Notes: generated from the sequence alone by a model not told the origin. Counted from the stretch's first letter, positions 52,660 through 62,669 are shown. The stretch is 64,000 nucleotides of DNA from an uncultured Gardnerella sp. (GCA_947289115.1 CAMYPG010000005.1:7692-71691), one strand, 5' to 3'. Made by a program: numbers and translations.

Positions 52660-53301
52660 ATGAATAATATGCGAACCGTAACTGATTTATGCGAAAATCC
52701 TGCGCACTTTGCCTTCGTGGAAAAGAAGTCTGAATTTATTTCAGATGCTTGCCATATAACAACTCTTGAAGAAGCAATAGATTTTGTAGAGTCTATTAGG
52801 CTAACACATCCTAAGGCGCGGCACGTGGCTTATGCTGCTGTGTGCGGAGACAATAATGGCAGACTGTGTGAGCGCATGAGTGACGACGGAGAGCCTTCAG
52901 GTACTGCTGGGAAGCCTATTCTAGATGTTGTAAGGGCTTCTAATCTTACAGATACAGTTGTAACAGTTACGCGTTATTTTGGTGGGATTTTGCTTGGCTC
53001 TGGTGGATTGATGCGCGCTTACTCACATGCAGCAGCTGGCGCTATACAGTCGAGCAAAATGGCAGATATCATAGAATGTAATTGTTTTTCTTGCAAAGTC
53101 GAATATGCTCAGCTAAGAATGTTTAAACGCTTATTGCTAAAGCATAACGCAGAAATTATGGATGAAGAATACGGAATTTCTGTAGATTTAAAGGTTTGTG
53201 TTCCTTTTGAAGAATCAGATAGATTTTTAGAATCAGTGAAAAATACATTTTCAGCTATAATAATTCCTAAATCATGTGGTGTTTACAGTAGGATTTCCTG
53301 A
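52660..53301 (+). CDS. YigZ/IMPACT-family protein
   Basis: A 213-residue protein of the YigZ (UPF0029) family. The N-terminal domain has the diagnostic HPKARHVAYAAVCGDNNG, then MSDDGEPSGTAGKPILDVVR and RYFGGILLGSGGLMRAYSHA. The C-terminal DUF1949-type domain begins about residue 135. Eukaryotic IMPACT restrains eIF2-alpha kinase Gcn2; bacterial members are linked to translation, but the reaction is unknown. ATG 52660 is the best start. It is probably an independent gene, 77 bases after the CsoR-like gene. Confidence 0.9.
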   Translation: MNNMRTVTDLCENPAHFAFVEKKSEFISDACHITTLEEAIDFVESIRLTHPKARHVAYAAVCGDNNGRLCERMSDDGEPSGTAGKPILDVVRASNLTDTVVTVTRYFGGILLGSGGLMRAYSHAAAGAIQSSKMADIIECNCFSCKVEYAQLRMFKRLLLKHNAEIMDEEYGISVDLKVCVPFEESDRFLESVKNTFSAIIIPKSCGVYSRIS

Positions 53302-53394
53302 TAAAGTTTTCTCACCTTGTCTGTTTTAGAATTTGTGGCGTAAAACTGATACATTATATTGGATATTGGTAGCTAAAAGGTTGGTGAGTAGATT

Positions 53395-54063
53395 ATGAGT
53401 GATATACAAGATCAAAATAATCTTGAACACAATGATGATTCGCGTAGTAATTCTCATGACGATTCTCATGAAATTTATGAGCCTTTGACATCTATTTATG
53501 AGCGTTTACGCCACTCCAGTAACTCTAAAGAGCTTCACGAATTTGCTGTAAAAGAACTCCCAGATAGAGCAGATCAAGCAGAATTTTCTAGGGCTACGGC
53601 ATTACTAGAAGCTGTAGCAGGCAACATAAATACTCCAGAAGAAGATCGTATTCATCTAGCAACAGTGATGCCATTCCCTAATATTTTGGTTAAACTTTCA
53701 CAGGATAAATCTGATAACGTTCGTTTAGCTGTTGCTAAAAATCGTAATGCTAAAAATTGGCTAGTAGGAAGACTTACTAAAGATTCTTGCGGAGAAGTTA
53801 GAGATGCTGCATTGTGCAATCCACAGACATCATGGAAAATGCGTCTCGAGGGTGCTCAAACCGAAGGCGTTGGGGCAAAAACATTAGATTACTTAGCCTC
53901 ACTTGGTGTAGATGAAGAAAGTAAGGATTCGCCAGTACTTTCCGCAATGGTAAGAAGAGCAGTGGCGCTTAATCCTGGTGTGTCGCAGTCAACATTGATG
54001 GCTTTGTCAAAAGACAAAGACCCAGATGTTTCCTCTGCCGCATTAGAAGTTTTAAATAAATAA
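53395..54063 (+). CDS. Helical-repeat (HEAT/LRV-like) protein of unknown function
   Basis: A 222-residue soluble protein. After an acidic, disordered N-terminus it shows regularly spaced helical repeats: LVKLSQDKSDNVRLAVAKNR, RLTKDSCGEVRDAALCNPQT and MALSKDKDPDVSSAALEVLN. The Asp-x-x-Val-Arg-x-x-[AV]-A pattern is typical of HEAT or LRV solenoids used for protein-protein contacts. I do not recognise a specific family. ATG at 53395. Its stop codon lies in a perfect 16-base tandem duplication. Confidence 0.75.
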   Translation: MSDIQDQNNLEHNDDSRSNSHDDSHEIYEPLTSIYERLRHSSNSKELHEFAVKELPDRADQAEFSRATALLEAVAGNINTPEEDRIHLATVMPFPNILVKLSQDKSDNVRLAVAKNRNAKNWLVGRLTKDSCGEVRDAALCNPQTSWKMRLEGAQTEGVGAKTLDYLASLGVDEESKDSPVLSAMVRRAVALNPGVSQSTLMALSKDKDPDVSSAALEVLNK

Positions 54064-54078
54064 AGTTTTAAATAAATA
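54047..54078 (+). repeat. 16-base perfect tandem duplication over a stop codon
   Basis: AAGTTTTAAATAAATA occurs at 54047 and again at 54063; the first copy contains most of the stop of the helical-repeat gene. The second adds stop codons in other frames. Confidence 0.85.
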
Positions 54079-54163
54079 AAAAAATTTAGATAAGTCTTGA
54101 GTGTAAAATTAAATTAAACAATAATTACATACGTTTGCATAAAAAACTCACATATATACTACG

Positions 54164-56341
54164 ATGGAAACTATGAACAATACAAATGAAGAAAGTACTC
54201 AGCAGACAAGCCCATTAAGGCGTTTGGCTGAGTTAATGGGAGTACGCTCCAAATTCGTTGGATCGGATGGAATAGAACATCAGATTGCTGATAACGTGCT
54301 TGTAAAAGTATTGCGCTCGCTGTGCGTAGATGCAAGCACCGATAAAGCGATTGAAGAATCAATGCAGAAGATTCTTTTGGAACGTCATACACGTTTAATT
54401 GCTCCAACGGTGTTGCATACGGTTGGTAAAGAAGACACCGTTATAATCAACACAGGTATTTTGGAGTATCCTACAGCAACTTTGATATTGGAAGATGGAG
54501 AACAGTACCAAGGTGACTTGCAGATTTCTCCATGCAAAGATGATGTTGCGTTCCCTGTTAATGGTACTTTTGTGGCAAGCTCTTTGTTGACGATTCCAGC
54601 AGACGTGCCTATGGGGTATCACACTCTACGAATAAGCGTCGCGGATCGAGTAGAAGAGGCGTCACTTATTAGTGCTCCAGAAAGCATTGATACTCTAGAA
54701 AAGCTTGAAAAAGATGGAAAGCAGATTTGGGGATGGATGGCTCAGCTTTATTCCATTCGTTCTTCTAAGTCTTGGGGTGTTGGCGATTACGCAGATTTAG
54801 CTGATCTTCTTGTGCAATCAAAGAAAAAAACAGGTGCAGATTTTGTGCTTGTAAACCCATTGCATGCAGGTGAACCAGTTGCTCCATTAACACCATCTCC
54901 TTATTTGCCAGTTGCAAGAGGAATGGTTAATGTAACCTATATTCGCCCAGAAATCATTCCAGAATACGATTCGCTTAATGATAAGGATCGTAAGACTGTT
55001 GACGATCTTCATAACGAAGTAGAGCCTCTTAATAATGATGCTCAAATTGTTGATCGTGACTCCATGTGGCGAGTAAAAATGCATGCTTTGTGGATTATTT
55101 TTAAATCTGGGCTTTCTGCTGAACGCTCCGAAGAATTTGAAGCATTTAAGCAGGACATGGGTGAGCGTCTTGAATCTTATGCAACTTGGTGTCTTTGCTA
55201 CGATAAGTGGGGTGCTCCTAAGGGAGAAGACTGCTGGGAGAAGCATCTTACTAAAGATTCCGATGAAATTAGCTCTTTATGTAAACAATTCCCAGATACT
55301 CTAGAGTTTTATCGTTGGCTTGAGTGGATTGCGTTTATGCAATTGCATGATGCTCAAGTTGCAGCTAAAAATGCGGGTATGCGCATTGGCATTATGTCGG
55401 ATATGGCTGTTGGCGTGCACCCATCAGGATCCGAGGTTTGGTGGAATCCAGAGCGATTTGCCAATGGTGCTTGCGTAGGTGCGCCTCCTGATTACTTCAA
55501 TCAGCAGGGTCAAAACTGGTCTCAGCCTCCGCTTAATCCATTCGAGCTTGAGCGCACTGGATTTAAAGTGTACAAAGATATGGTTCACGGAATGTTTGCG
55601 TCTGCTGGCGCTGTGCGAATTGACCATATTCTTGGGCTTTTCCGCTTATGGTGGATTCCAGAAGGATCTACTCCAGGTGACGGAGCTTACGTTTACTACG
55701 ATGCAGATGTTATGCTTGGCATTCTTGCGATTGAAGCCACGCGCGCAAATGGTGTTGTAGTTGGAGAAGACCTTGGTGTTGTGCCAGCTGAAACTTTGGA
55801 AGTTTTGGCTAAGAATAAGGTTCTTGGATGCACAGTTGAGTGGTTTGAACAAGGGGACGGCGAATTCCGCGAGCCTAAGAAGTGGCGCGAAATGACACTT
55901 GCTTCTGTAAACACTCACGATTTGCCACCTGCTGCAGGCTACTTAAACTACGAGCACGTTAATATTCGCGAGCGTTTGAATCTTCTTTCGGGATCCGTAG
56001 AAGAATTCCGCGCTGGTGCTGTTAAAGAGCATAATGCGATGCTGAAAATGCTTGTTTCTGGAGGTTTCTTAGACAAGAAGGCTCTAGAAAATGAATCTGA
56101 GCATGAGCAAGAGATTGTAGAAGCATTATATCGAGCACTTAAAGCTGCTCCTTCCAAGCTGCTTGCTGCATCCATTGTTGATGCAACGGGTGAGCATCGT
56201 GCTCAGAATCAGCCTGGCACCAATGATGAATATCCAAATTGGCGTATTCCTTTGGCTGATGCTAATTGTAATCCTGTTCTTTTAGACAACTTATTTGACT
56301 TGCCTAGAGTTAAGTCTTTAGCGCAAATCATGAATAAGTAG
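54164..56341 (+). CDS. malQ: 4-alpha-glucanotransferase (amylomaltase)
   Basis: GH77 enzyme that disproportionates maltodextrins by moving alpha-1,4-glucan segments. At 725 residues it belongs to the longer form with an N-terminal extension (about 170 residues) before the catalytic core. Core motifs are WGWMAQLYSIRSSKSWGVGD near residue 190, GVHPSGSEVWWNPERFANGA near 415, the nucleophile aspartate in VRIDHILGLFRLWWIP near 486, the acid glutamate in VVGEDLGVVPAETL near 530, and the third aspartate in VNTHDLPPAAGY near 585. ATG 54164 begins METMNNTN. Works on products such as those of the alpha-glucosidase in the imported block, though the two are not linked. Confidence 0.95.
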   Translation: METMNNTNEESTQQTSPLRRLAELMGVRSKFVGSDGIEHQIADNVLVKVLRSLCVDASTDKAIEESMQKILLERHTRLIAPTVLHTVGKEDTVIINTGILEYPTATLILEDGEQYQGDLQISPCKDDVAFPVNGTFVASSLLTIPADVPMGYHTLRISVADRVEEASLISAPESIDTLEKLEKDGKQIWGWMAQLYSIRSSKSWGVGDYADLADLLVQSKKKTGADFVLVNPLHAGEPVAPLTPSPYLPVARGMVNVTYIRPEIIPEYDSLNDKDRKTVDDLHNEVEPLNNDAQIVDRDSMWRVKMHALWIIFKSGLSAERSEEFEAFKQDMGERLESYATWCLCYDKWGAPKGEDCWEKHLTKDSDEISSLCKQFPDTLEFYRWLEWIAFMQLHDAQVAAKNAGMRIGIMSDMAVGVHPSGSEVWWNPERFANGACVGAPPDYFNQQGQNWSQPPLNPFELERTGFKVYKDMVHGMFASAGAVRIDHILGLFRLWWIPEGSTPGDGAYVYYDADVMLGILAIEATRANGVVVGEDLGVVPAETLEVLAKNKVLGCTVEWFEQGDGEFREPKKWREMTLASVNTHDLPPAAGYLNYEHVNIRERLNLLSGSVEEFRAGAVKEHNAMLKMLVSGGFLDKKALENESEHEQEIVEALYRALKAAPSKLLAASIVDATGEHRAQNQPGTNDEYPNWRIPLADANCNPVLLDNLFDLPRVKSLAQIMNK

Positions 56342-56361
56342 TTCTAGATGCGTGATTAATT

Positions 56362-56405
56362 GCGGGCTGCAGCGTTTGTTGATATTCGTGAGCGTTGCAG
56401 TCCGC
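56362..56405 (+). terminator. Hairpin downstream of malQ
   Basis: GCGGGCTGCAGCG pairs with CGTTGCAGTCCGC (with G-U pairs) across an 18-base loop, 20 bases after the malQ stop. There is no following T run, so it may stabilise the transcript instead. Confidence 0.6.
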
Positions 56406-56606
56406 ATTGTATGTAAAATAGAAACTTGCAAATAGTCGTCATATGGCGATATACTTGCAGATTGTTGTGTTTCCCTAAGGGGTCCTTCAAAGCGCTTTTC
56501 CCACTCGCCATCGAGGACTTTCAGGGAGCCCACGGATTATGAGTAAAATATTTTCTATAAACCAAGAAGATATACGCTCGAAACACAATAGAGAAAAGGT
56601 ACGATT

Positions 56607-57056
56607 GTGAAGACTTTCACACCGAAACCAGCAGATTTAACTCATGACTGGTATATTATCGACGCCACTGATGTGGTGCTTGGTCGTTTGGCTTCCCAGG
56701 TAGCCATTTTGCTGCGTGGTAAGAATAAGCCAACATTTGCTCCTCATGCTGATTCTGGCAATCACGTCATTATCATTAATGCAGATAAGATTGCTTTAAC
56801 TGGCAATAAGTTGAGCAAGGAATTGTATTCTCACTCTGGTCGTCCAGGTGGACTTCGTCGCGACAGCTATGCTGAGCTTTTGGAGAAGAATCCAAAGCGC
56901 ATCATCGTTTCCGCTGTGAGGGGAATGCTTCCAAAGAATCGTCTTGCTAAGGTTCAGCTTGATCGCCTTCGTGTGTTCACTGGTGCTGAGCATCCTCATA
57001 TTTCACAAAAACCACAGGTCTTCGAGATCTCTCAGGTCTCTCAGCAGGCTAAGTGA
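56607..57056 (+). CDS. rplM: 50S ribosomal protein L13
   Basis: Early-assembly large-subunit protein of 149 residues. [20 protein letters not shown], then [20 protein letters not shown] and [20 protein letters not shown], match the family throughout. The start is a GTG at 56607, with GAAAAGG upstream. The 200 bases before it hold possible leader structure (CCCTAAGGGG near 56473) but no leader family I can name. It overlaps the broader upstream frame of rpsI and is cotranscribed with it, the standard rplM-rpsI pair. Confidence 0.96.
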   Translation: MKTFTPKPADLTHDWYIIDATDVVLGRLASQVAILLRGKNKPTFAPHADSGNHVIIINADKIALTGNKLSKELYSHSGRPGGLRRDSYAELLEKNPKRIIVSAVRGMLPKNRLAKVQLDRLRVFTGAEHPHISQKPQVFEISQVSQQAK

Positions 57057-57076
57057 ATCGTAAGGAGAATATGATT

Positions 57077-57565
57077 ATGGTAGATAACAACAACTCCGCG
57101 GTTCTTGAGAATGAAGAAGAACTGACTAGCTATACAACTGAGACAAACGCTGGTGCAGGCACTGGTACTTCTGCTGTTGCTCCAGGCTATGGCACTGGTC
57201 GTCGTAAGGAAGCCGTTGCTCGCGTTCGTTTGATTCCAGGTACTGGCAAGTGGACTATTAATGGTCGCGCTCTTGAGGAATACTTCCCATCTCGCTTATT
57301 GCAGCGTGAAGTTAATTCCCCATTTGTGCTTTTGAAGCTTGAAGGTAAGTTCGACGTTGTCGTCTTGGTAGATGGTGGCGGTACCACTGGTCAGGCAGGT
57401 GCAATCCGTTTGGGTGTTGCTCGTGCTTTGAATGCTATTGACCGTGATGCAAACCGTGCTTCCTTGAAGAAGGCTGGCTTCTTGACTCGCGACGCTCGCG
57501 TTGTGGAGCGCAAGAAGGCTGGTTTGCACAAGGCACGTCGTGCACCTCAGTTCTCAAAGCGTTAA
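57077..57565 (+). CDS. rpsI: 30S ribosomal protein S9
   Basis: Small-subunit protein with the C-terminal tail reaching the P site. The 162-residue actinobacterial form has an acidic N-terminal extension ([17 protein letters not shown]) before the core [20 protein letters not shown]. It ends in the conserved [18 protein letters not shown] chose ATG 57077 (MVDNNNSA), the start equivalent to related proteins; an ATG two codons earlier has closer spacing to AAGGAG and cannot be excluded. Confidence 0.95.
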   Translation: MVDNNNSAVLENEEELTSYTTETNAGAGTGTSAVAPGYGTGRRKEAVARVRLIPGTGKWTINGRALEEYFPSRLLQREVNSPFVLLKLEGKFDVVVLVDGGGTTGQAGAIRLGVARALNAIDRDANRASLKKAGFLTRDARVVERKKAGLHKARRAPQFSKR

Positions 57566-57587
57566 GCTGCGAAGAATTTATATTTTC

Positions 57588-57620
57588 AATGGCTTCTGGC
57601 TTTTGCTGGAAGCCATTTTT
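57588..57620 (+). terminator. Rho-independent terminator of rplM-rpsI
   Basis: AATGGCTTC pairs with GAAGCCATT around a TGGCTTTTGCTG loop, followed by TTTT. Confidence 0.9.
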
Positions 57621-57937
57621 GTATCTAATGCGGTTGAATGTTCTAAATGTTATTAATCGTTTATAAGTAATCATTAAATCTAACATTCTAGAAAATTTAG
57701 AGGATAATCGCACATAAATAGTCACAAATAATAACAAATAACGAACATTAGAGGATAAACCTCGCTCATAAATAGCGCAACTCGCTGCAAATCCAAAATA
57801 GTACAGTAAATCAAGTAGATTGTGAACTGTATCACATTGTTAGACATTTAAGATGTGTTTATAAAGAAGATTCTTCATGTAAATGTCTGCATATGAAATG
57901 TAAATATAAAAATATATGAATGATCGAGGAGGACCAA
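57621..57937 (+). promoter_or_regulatory. adhE upstream region
   Basis: 317 AT-rich bases between the rpsI terminator and adhE. They contain the Rex-type palindrome at 57820-57837. No other gene or hairpin is convincing. Confidence 0.6.
57820..57837. promoter_or_regulatory. Rex-type operator upstream of adhE
   Basis: TTGTGA-ACTGTA-TCACAT differs in one base from the Rex consensus TTGTGA-N6-TCACAA, bound by the NADH/NAD-sensing repressor. It lies 100 bases before the adhE start. Control of AdhE by Rex is common in Gram-positive fermenters; the rex gene is not in the window. Confidence 0.8.
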
Positions 57938-60643
57938 ATGGCGCAGGCGCAAGAAAAGGCGCAAGAAACAGTGCTTGATGAAAAAGAGCAAGCCGCATTA
58001 GCAGCCAAACGAGAAGTAGATGAATTAGCTAAAAAAGCAAAGGTTGCTTTAGAAGAGTTTGAAAAATTAAATCAGGAGCAAGTAGACAGAATCGTAGCAA
58101 AAGCGTCTATTGCAGCGTTAAACAAGCATTTAGTCTTAGCAAAAATGGCTGTTGAAGAAACAGGTCGTGGATTAGTTGAAGATAAAGCCACAAAAAACAT
58201 TTTTGCATGCGAACATATTACTCATTATCTTGCAGGTCAGCGCACAGTAGGAATTATTCGAGAAGATGACGTTCTTGGAATCGATGAAATCGCTGAGCCA
58301 GTAGGCATAGTAGCAGGCGTGACTCCAGTTACAAACCCAACATCTACAGCCATTTTTAAATCGCTAATCGCTCTTAAAACTCGTTGCCCAATTATTTTTG
58401 GCTTCCATCCATTCGCTCAAAAATGCTCAGCAGAAGCTGCAAGAATTGTGCGCGATGCAGCGATAGAAGCAGGAGCGCCAGAAAATTGCATTCAGTGGAT
58501 TGAACATCCATCAATCGAAGCAACTGGAGCTTTAATGAAGCATCCAGATGTTGCAACAATTCTTGCAACAGGCGGTCCTGGAATGGTTAAGGCTGCTTAT
58601 TCTTCGGGAAAGCCAGCACTTGGCGTTGGTGCAGGAAACGCTCCAGCATATGTTGATGCGGATGTAGATGTTGTGCGCGCTGCAAACGATTTGGTGCTTT
58701 CAAAGCATTTTGATTACGGCATGATTTGCGCAACAGAGCAGGCGATTATTGCGCATAAAGACGTGTATGAGCCATTGTTAAAGGAATTGAAGCGTCGTAA
58801 AGCATATTTCGTTAACGCTGATGAAAAAGCGAAACTTGAACAGTATATGTTTGGTTGCACTTCGTATTCAGGTCAAACTCCTAAGCTTAATTCAGTTGTT
58901 CCAGGAAAATCTCCTCAATATATTGCGCATGAAGCTGGGTTTGAGGTTCCTGATGATGCTGTGATCCTTATTGCCGAGTGCAAGGAAGTTGGCGAGATGG
59001 AGCCTCTAACAATGGAAAAGTTGGCTCCTGTTCATGCTTTGCTTCGCGCAGATAACAAGGAACAAGGCTTTGAAATGTGCGAGAAGATGCTTGTTCACGG
59101 AGCTGGTCACACTGCTGTGATTCACACTAATAATCAGCAGCTTGCTCGCGAATATGGCAGCCGCATGCACGCTTGCCGAATCATTTGGAACTCCCCAGGG
59201 TCCTTGGGTGGCGTTGGAGATATTTACAACGCAATCGCGCCTTCTCTCACTTTGGGCTGTGGTTCTTATGGTGGAAACTCTGTTTCTGGAAACGTTCAAG
59301 CAGTAAATCTTATTAATATAAAGCGCATAGCGCGAAGGAATAACAATATGCAATGGTTCAAGATTCCGGCCAAAACGTATTTTGAGCCGAATGCTGTTCG
59401 CTATTTGCGAGACATGTATGGCATTGAGCGCGCAGTTATTGTGTGCGATAAAGTTATGGAGCAGCTTGGCATTATAGACAAGGTGATTGATCAGCTTCGT
59501 GCTAGAGACAATCGCGTAACGTTTAGGATTATTGACTACGTTGAGCCGGAGCCAAGCGTTGAAACTGTTGAGCGCGGCGCGGAAATGATGCGCGAAGAGT
59601 TCCAACCAGATACGATTATTGCTGTTGGCGGCGGATCTCCTATGGATGCTGCAAAAATTATGTGGCTTCTTTACGAGCATCCAGAAATTTCCTTCGCTGA
59701 TTTGCGCGAAAAGTTCTTCGATATTAGAAAGCGCGCATTTAAGATTCCGCCTCTTGGTAAAAAGGCTTGCTTGATTTGTGTACCAACGTCTTCTGGAACA
59801 GGATCGGAAGTTACTCCGTTTGCAGTTATTACAGATCATAAGACTGGCTACAAGTACCCGATTACTGACTACGCAATTACGCCTTCAGTGGCAATCGTGG
59901 ATCCAGTTTTGGCACGCACACAGCCTCGTCGCTTGGCTTGCGATTCTGGTTTTGACGCTTTGACGCACTCTATGGAAGCTTTTGCTTCTGTTTATGCTAA
60001 CGACTTTACGGACGCAATGGCATTGCATGCAGCAAAGTTGATTTGGGATAATCTTAACGATTCTGTGAATTCCAATGATTCTGAGCGCAAGATTCAAGCT
60101 CAAGAAAAAATGCATAATGCGGCTACTATGGCTGGAATGGCGTTTGGTTCGGCGTTCCTTGGTATGTGCCACGCAATGGCGCATACAATTGGAGCTTTGT
60201 GCCATGTTGCGCACGGCCACACAAATGCGATTTTGCTGCCTTATGTGATTCGCTACAATGGTCAAATTCCACAAGAGCCTACAAGCTGGCCAAAGTACAA
60301 TCGCTACATCGCTCCGGAGCGATACCAGCAGATTGCAAAGAATCTTGGCATAGATCCTGGTAAAACTCCTCAAGAGGGCGTTGAGAATTTGGCGCGCGCT
60401 GTTGAAAATTATCGAGATAATCTTCTTAGTATGGATGCTTCGTTTAAGGCATGCGGTGTGGATGAAGAATACTATTGGTCTTTGTTGGATCAGATTGGCA
60501 TGCGTGCTTACGAAGATCAGTGCGCTCCTGCAAATCCTCGTATTCCTCAAATCGAAGATATGAAAGATATTGCGATTGCAGCGTATTATGGTGTTTCCCA
60601 AGAAGAAGGACATCGTATGCGTTTGGAGCGCGAATCTAAGTAG
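57938..60643 (+). CDS. adhE: Bifunctional aldehyde/alcohol dehydrogenase AdhE
   Basis: Converts acetyl-CoA to acetaldehyde and then to ethanol, re-oxidising two NADH in fermentation. The 901-residue protein has both modules. The aldehyde dehydrogenase half has ATGGPGMVKAAYSSGKPALG near residue 210 and the catalytic cysteine in HFDYGMICATEQAII near 255. The iron-dependent alcohol dehydrogenase half has IAVGGGSPMDAAKIMWL near 560, CDSGFDALTHSMEAF near 670, and the iron ligands in GMCHAMAHTIGALCHVAHGH near 745. ATG 57938 follows GGAGGA; an upstream ATG at 57920 is less suited. The stop context GAATCTAAGTA is duplicated in tandem. Probably under Rex control. Confidence 0.97.
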   Translation: MAQAQEKAQETVLDEKEQAALAAKREVDELAKKAKVALEEFEKLNQEQVDRIVAKASIAALNKHLVLAKMAVEETGRGLVEDKATKNIFACEHITHYLAGQRTVGIIREDDVLGIDEIAEPVGIVAGVTPVTNPTSTAIFKSLIALKTRCPIIFGFHPFAQKCSAEAARIVRDAAIEAGAPENCIQWIEHPSIEATGALMKHPDVATILATGGPGMVKAAYSSGKPALGVGAGNAPAYVDADVDVVRAANDLVLSKHFDYGMICATEQAIIAHKDVYEPLLKELKRRKAYFVNADEKAKLEQYMFGCTSYSGQTPKLNSVVPGKSPQYIAHEAGFEVPDDAVILIAECKEVGEMEPLTMEKLAPVHALLRADNKEQGFEMCEKMLVHGAGHTAVIHTNNQQLAREYGSRMHACRIIWNSPGSLGGVGDIYNAIAPSLTLGCGSYGGNSVSGNVQAVNLINIKRIARRNNNMQWFKIPAKTYFEPNAVRYLRDMYGIERAVIVCDKVMEQLGIIDKVIDQLRARDNRVTFRIIDYVEPEPSVETVERGAEMMREEFQPDTIIAVGGGSPMDAAKIMWLLYEHPEISFADLREKFFDIRKRAFKIPPLGKKACLICVPTSSGTGSEVTPFAVITDHKTGYKYPITDYAITPSVAIVDPVLARTQPRRLACDSGFDALTHSMEAFASVYANDFTDAMALHAAKLIWDNLNDSVNSNDSERKIQAQEKMHNAATMAGMAFGSAFLGMCHAMAHTIGALCHVAHGHTNAILLPYVIRYNGQIPQEPTSWPKYNRYIAPERYQQIAKNLGIDPGKTPQEGVENLARAVENYRDNLLSMDASFKACGVDEEYYWSLLDQIGMRAYEDQCAPANPRIPQIEDMKDIAIAAYYGVSQEEGHRMRLERESK

Positions 60644-60731
60644 AATCTAAGTAATTTTAGATCACGAATCTAAGTGATTTTCGAATGATTATTTAGATGA
60701 TTATTGAATAATTATTGTATATTTAGTTGCA

Positions 60732-60771
60732 AATGGCAGAGGCTGCACTAGCTGTAGTTTCTGCCATTTTT
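60732..60771 (+). terminator. Rho-independent terminator of adhE
   Basis: AATGGCAGA pairs with TCTGCCATT across an 18-20-base loop, followed by TTTCG. Confidence 0.85.
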
Positions 60772-61018
60772 CGTTGGAAAATAGCCGACACGCCCGATTT
60801 TTGTTAATCCAAGGTTGATGGTTTAATTACTTAGTTGCCTGTTTTTAAGGCTCGCATATTGTAATTCAAAAAAGCGAGCGCAGAAACAGAAATCGCAATT
60901 TTTGTTGATTTTTGTAGGCTGCGCACTGATGTGGAATGACCTTTAGTGTCTATTCTCCCGGTGCCCTTTGATACAGGTTGGTAAACAGTAAACGAATCGC
61001 TAGAAAGGGCGGACGGCA
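60772..61018 (+). promoter_or_regulatory. S10 operon promoter/leader region
   Basis: 247 bases before rpsJ. A CGACACGCC motif lies at 60786-60794, within a promoter-like context. The last 60 bases turn G+C-rich, like the ribosomal genes. No known leader structure was identified, although the length leaves room for one. Confidence 0.55.
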
Positions 61019-61327
61019 ATGGCGGGACAGAAAATCCGCATCAGGCTTAAGTCCTATGACCATGAGGTCATCGACCAATCGGCGAAGAAAATCGTCGAGA
61101 CGGTGACGAACGCGGGCGCCACAGTAGTGGGTCCGGTTCCTCTGCCGACCGAGAAGAACGTGTTTGTTGTTATCCGTTCTCCTCATAAATACAAGGATTC
61201 TCGCGAGCATTTCGAGATGCGCACTCATAAGCGCCTCATTGACATCGTAGATCCAACGCCAAAGGCTGTGGATTCTTTGATGCACATTGACCTGCCTGCG
61301 GATGTAAATATCGAGATTAAGCTGTAG
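61019..61327 (+). CDS. rpsJ: 30S ribosomal protein S10
   Basis: First gene of the S10 operon; the protein also serves in NusB-dependent antitermination. The 102 residues match the family from [20 protein letters not shown] through [20 protein letters not shown] to [23 protein letters not shown] precedes ATG 61019. The following rplC begins 15 bases after its stop. Confidence 0.97.
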   Translation: MAGQKIRIRLKSYDHEVIDQSAKKIVETVTNAGATVVGPVPLPTEKNVFVVIRSPHKYKDSREHFEMRTHKRLIDIVDPTPKAVDSLMHIDLPADVNIEIKL

Positions 61328-61342
61328 GAAGGGGGGTAAATA

Positions 61343-61993
61343 ATGTCGCAAAATAAGAATCGCACTGCTTTGCTCGGCCGTAAGCTGGGCATGAGCCAGG
61401 TTTGGGATGAAAACGGCCTTTTTGTCCCCGTAACTCTGGTTGAGGTTGCTACTAACGTAGTTACTGCTGTTAAGACCGAAGAAACTGACGGTTATTGCGC
61501 CGTACAGCTCGGTTATGGCCAGATTGATCCTACCAAGGTTACCAAGCCATTGGCTGGTCACTTTGCAAAGGCTGGCGTGACTCCTCGTCGTCACCTCGCT
61601 GAGGTGCGCACTGAAAATGCAGCAGATTACAAGCCAGGTCAGGAATTGACCGCTGAAGTATTTGCTGAAGGTGCCGAAGTCGACGTAACGGGTACTACAA
61701 AGGGTAAAGGCTTTGCTGGCACAATCAAGCGTTGGGGCTTCAAGTCTTACCGTCGTACTCACGGCTCGCACAAGAATGAACGTCGTCCAGGTTCTGTGGG
61801 CGCATGTGCAACTCCAAGCCGCATTTTGAAGGGCAAGCGTATGGCTGGTCGCATGGGTCATGTGACTTCTACTGCGCTCAACCTCACAATCGTTTCTTCG
61901 GATGTTGAGAACGGTATTTTAGCTATTAAGGGTGCTATTCCAGGACCTAAAGGTGCTATCGTTCTCGTCCGTTCGGCAGTGAAGGGAGCCTGA
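61343..61993 (+). CDS. rplC: 50S ribosomal protein L3
   Basis: Large-subunit core protein of 216 residues: [20 protein letters not shown] near the start, the loop [20 protein letters not shown] near residue 115, then [20 protein letters not shown] and GRMGHV that reach towards the peptidyl transferase centre. Preceded by GGAAGGGGGG. Followed by rplD after 5 bases. Confidence 0.97.
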   Translation: MSQNKNRTALLGRKLGMSQVWDENGLFVPVTLVEVATNVVTAVKTEETDGYCAVQLGYGQIDPTKVTKPLAGHFAKAGVTPRRHLAEVRTENAADYKPGQELTAEVFAEGAEVDVTGTTKGKGFAGTIKRWGFKSYRRTHGSHKNERRPGSVGACATPSRILKGKRMAGRMGHVTSTALNLTIVSSDVENGILAIKGAIPGPKGAIVLVRSAVKGA

Positions 61994-61998
61994 TTTAA

Positions 61999-62664
61999 AT
62001 GGCAAACGTAACTCTGAACGTAACTGACACCAAGGGCAATGCAAACGGAACTGTTGAAGCTCCTGCTGAGATTTTCGGCATCTCCAACGAAGACGTTTTG
62101 GCTCACGGTCCATTGGTTCATCAGGTCGTTATTGCTCAGCTTGCTGCTGCTCGACAGGGTACTCACGCGGTTAAGAATCGCGCTAATGTATCTGGCGGCG
62201 GTAAGAAGCCATGGAAGCAGAAGGGCACTGGTCGTGCTCGTCAAGGCTCCATTCGTGCTCCACAGTGGGTACATGGTGGCGTTGTACATGGTCCAGTTCC
62301 TCGCAAGTACGATCAGCGTACTCCAAAGAAGATGAAGGCAGCTGCTCTTCGTTATGCTCTTTCGGATCGTGCAAATGCTGGTCGCATTGCAGTTGTGGAC
62401 TTTGGTATTAAGGATGTTCCATCCACCAAAGCAGCAGTTGCAGCACTTACGCCAGTAACTAAGGATCAGTTCACCACTGTTGTTCTCTCTCGTGAAAACA
62501 TCAATGAGTGGATGTCTGTTCGTAACATTCCAACGGTGCATGTGATCTTCGCTGATCAGCTCAACACCTACGATGTCATCACCGCTCAGTACGTAGTCTT
62601 CTCCAAGGAAGGTTTCGAAGCCTTCGTTGCAGCTAAGACCGAGCCTGAAGTTAAGGAGGCCTGA
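61999..62664 (+). CDS. rplD: 50S ribosomal protein L4
   Basis: 221 residues. The exit-tunnel loop is in GGGKKPWKQKGTGRARQGSI near residue 70, followed by RAPQWVHGGVVHGPVPRKYD. In enteric bacteria L4 represses the S10 operon through the leader; whether that applies here is not known. GAGCCTGATTTAA separates it from rplC, with GAAGGGAG as the ribosome-binding site. Confidence 0.97.
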   Translation: MANVTLNVTDTKGNANGTVEAPAEIFGISNEDVLAHGPLVHQVVIAQLAAARQGTHAVKNRANVSGGGKKPWKQKGTGRARQGSIRAPQWVHGGVVHGPVPRKYDQRTPKKMKAAALRYALSDRANAGRIAVVDFGIKDVPSTKAAVAALTPVTKDQFTTVVLSRENINEWMSVRNIPTVHVIFADQLNTYDVITAQYVVFSKEGFEAFVAAKTEPEVKEA

Positions 62665-62669
62665 TTTAA

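Noticed and set aside
56318..56533. A 71-residue minus-strand frame between malQ and rplM
   Set aside because: The first part (LDGEWEKRFEGPL) looks protein-like but no family is recognisable, and the frame runs into the malQ end. Left as non-coding leader region.
59006..59839. A 277-residue open frame antisense to adhE
   Set aside because: It lies opposite the conserved aldehyde/alcohol dehydrogenase junction; composition is that of an antisense shadow.
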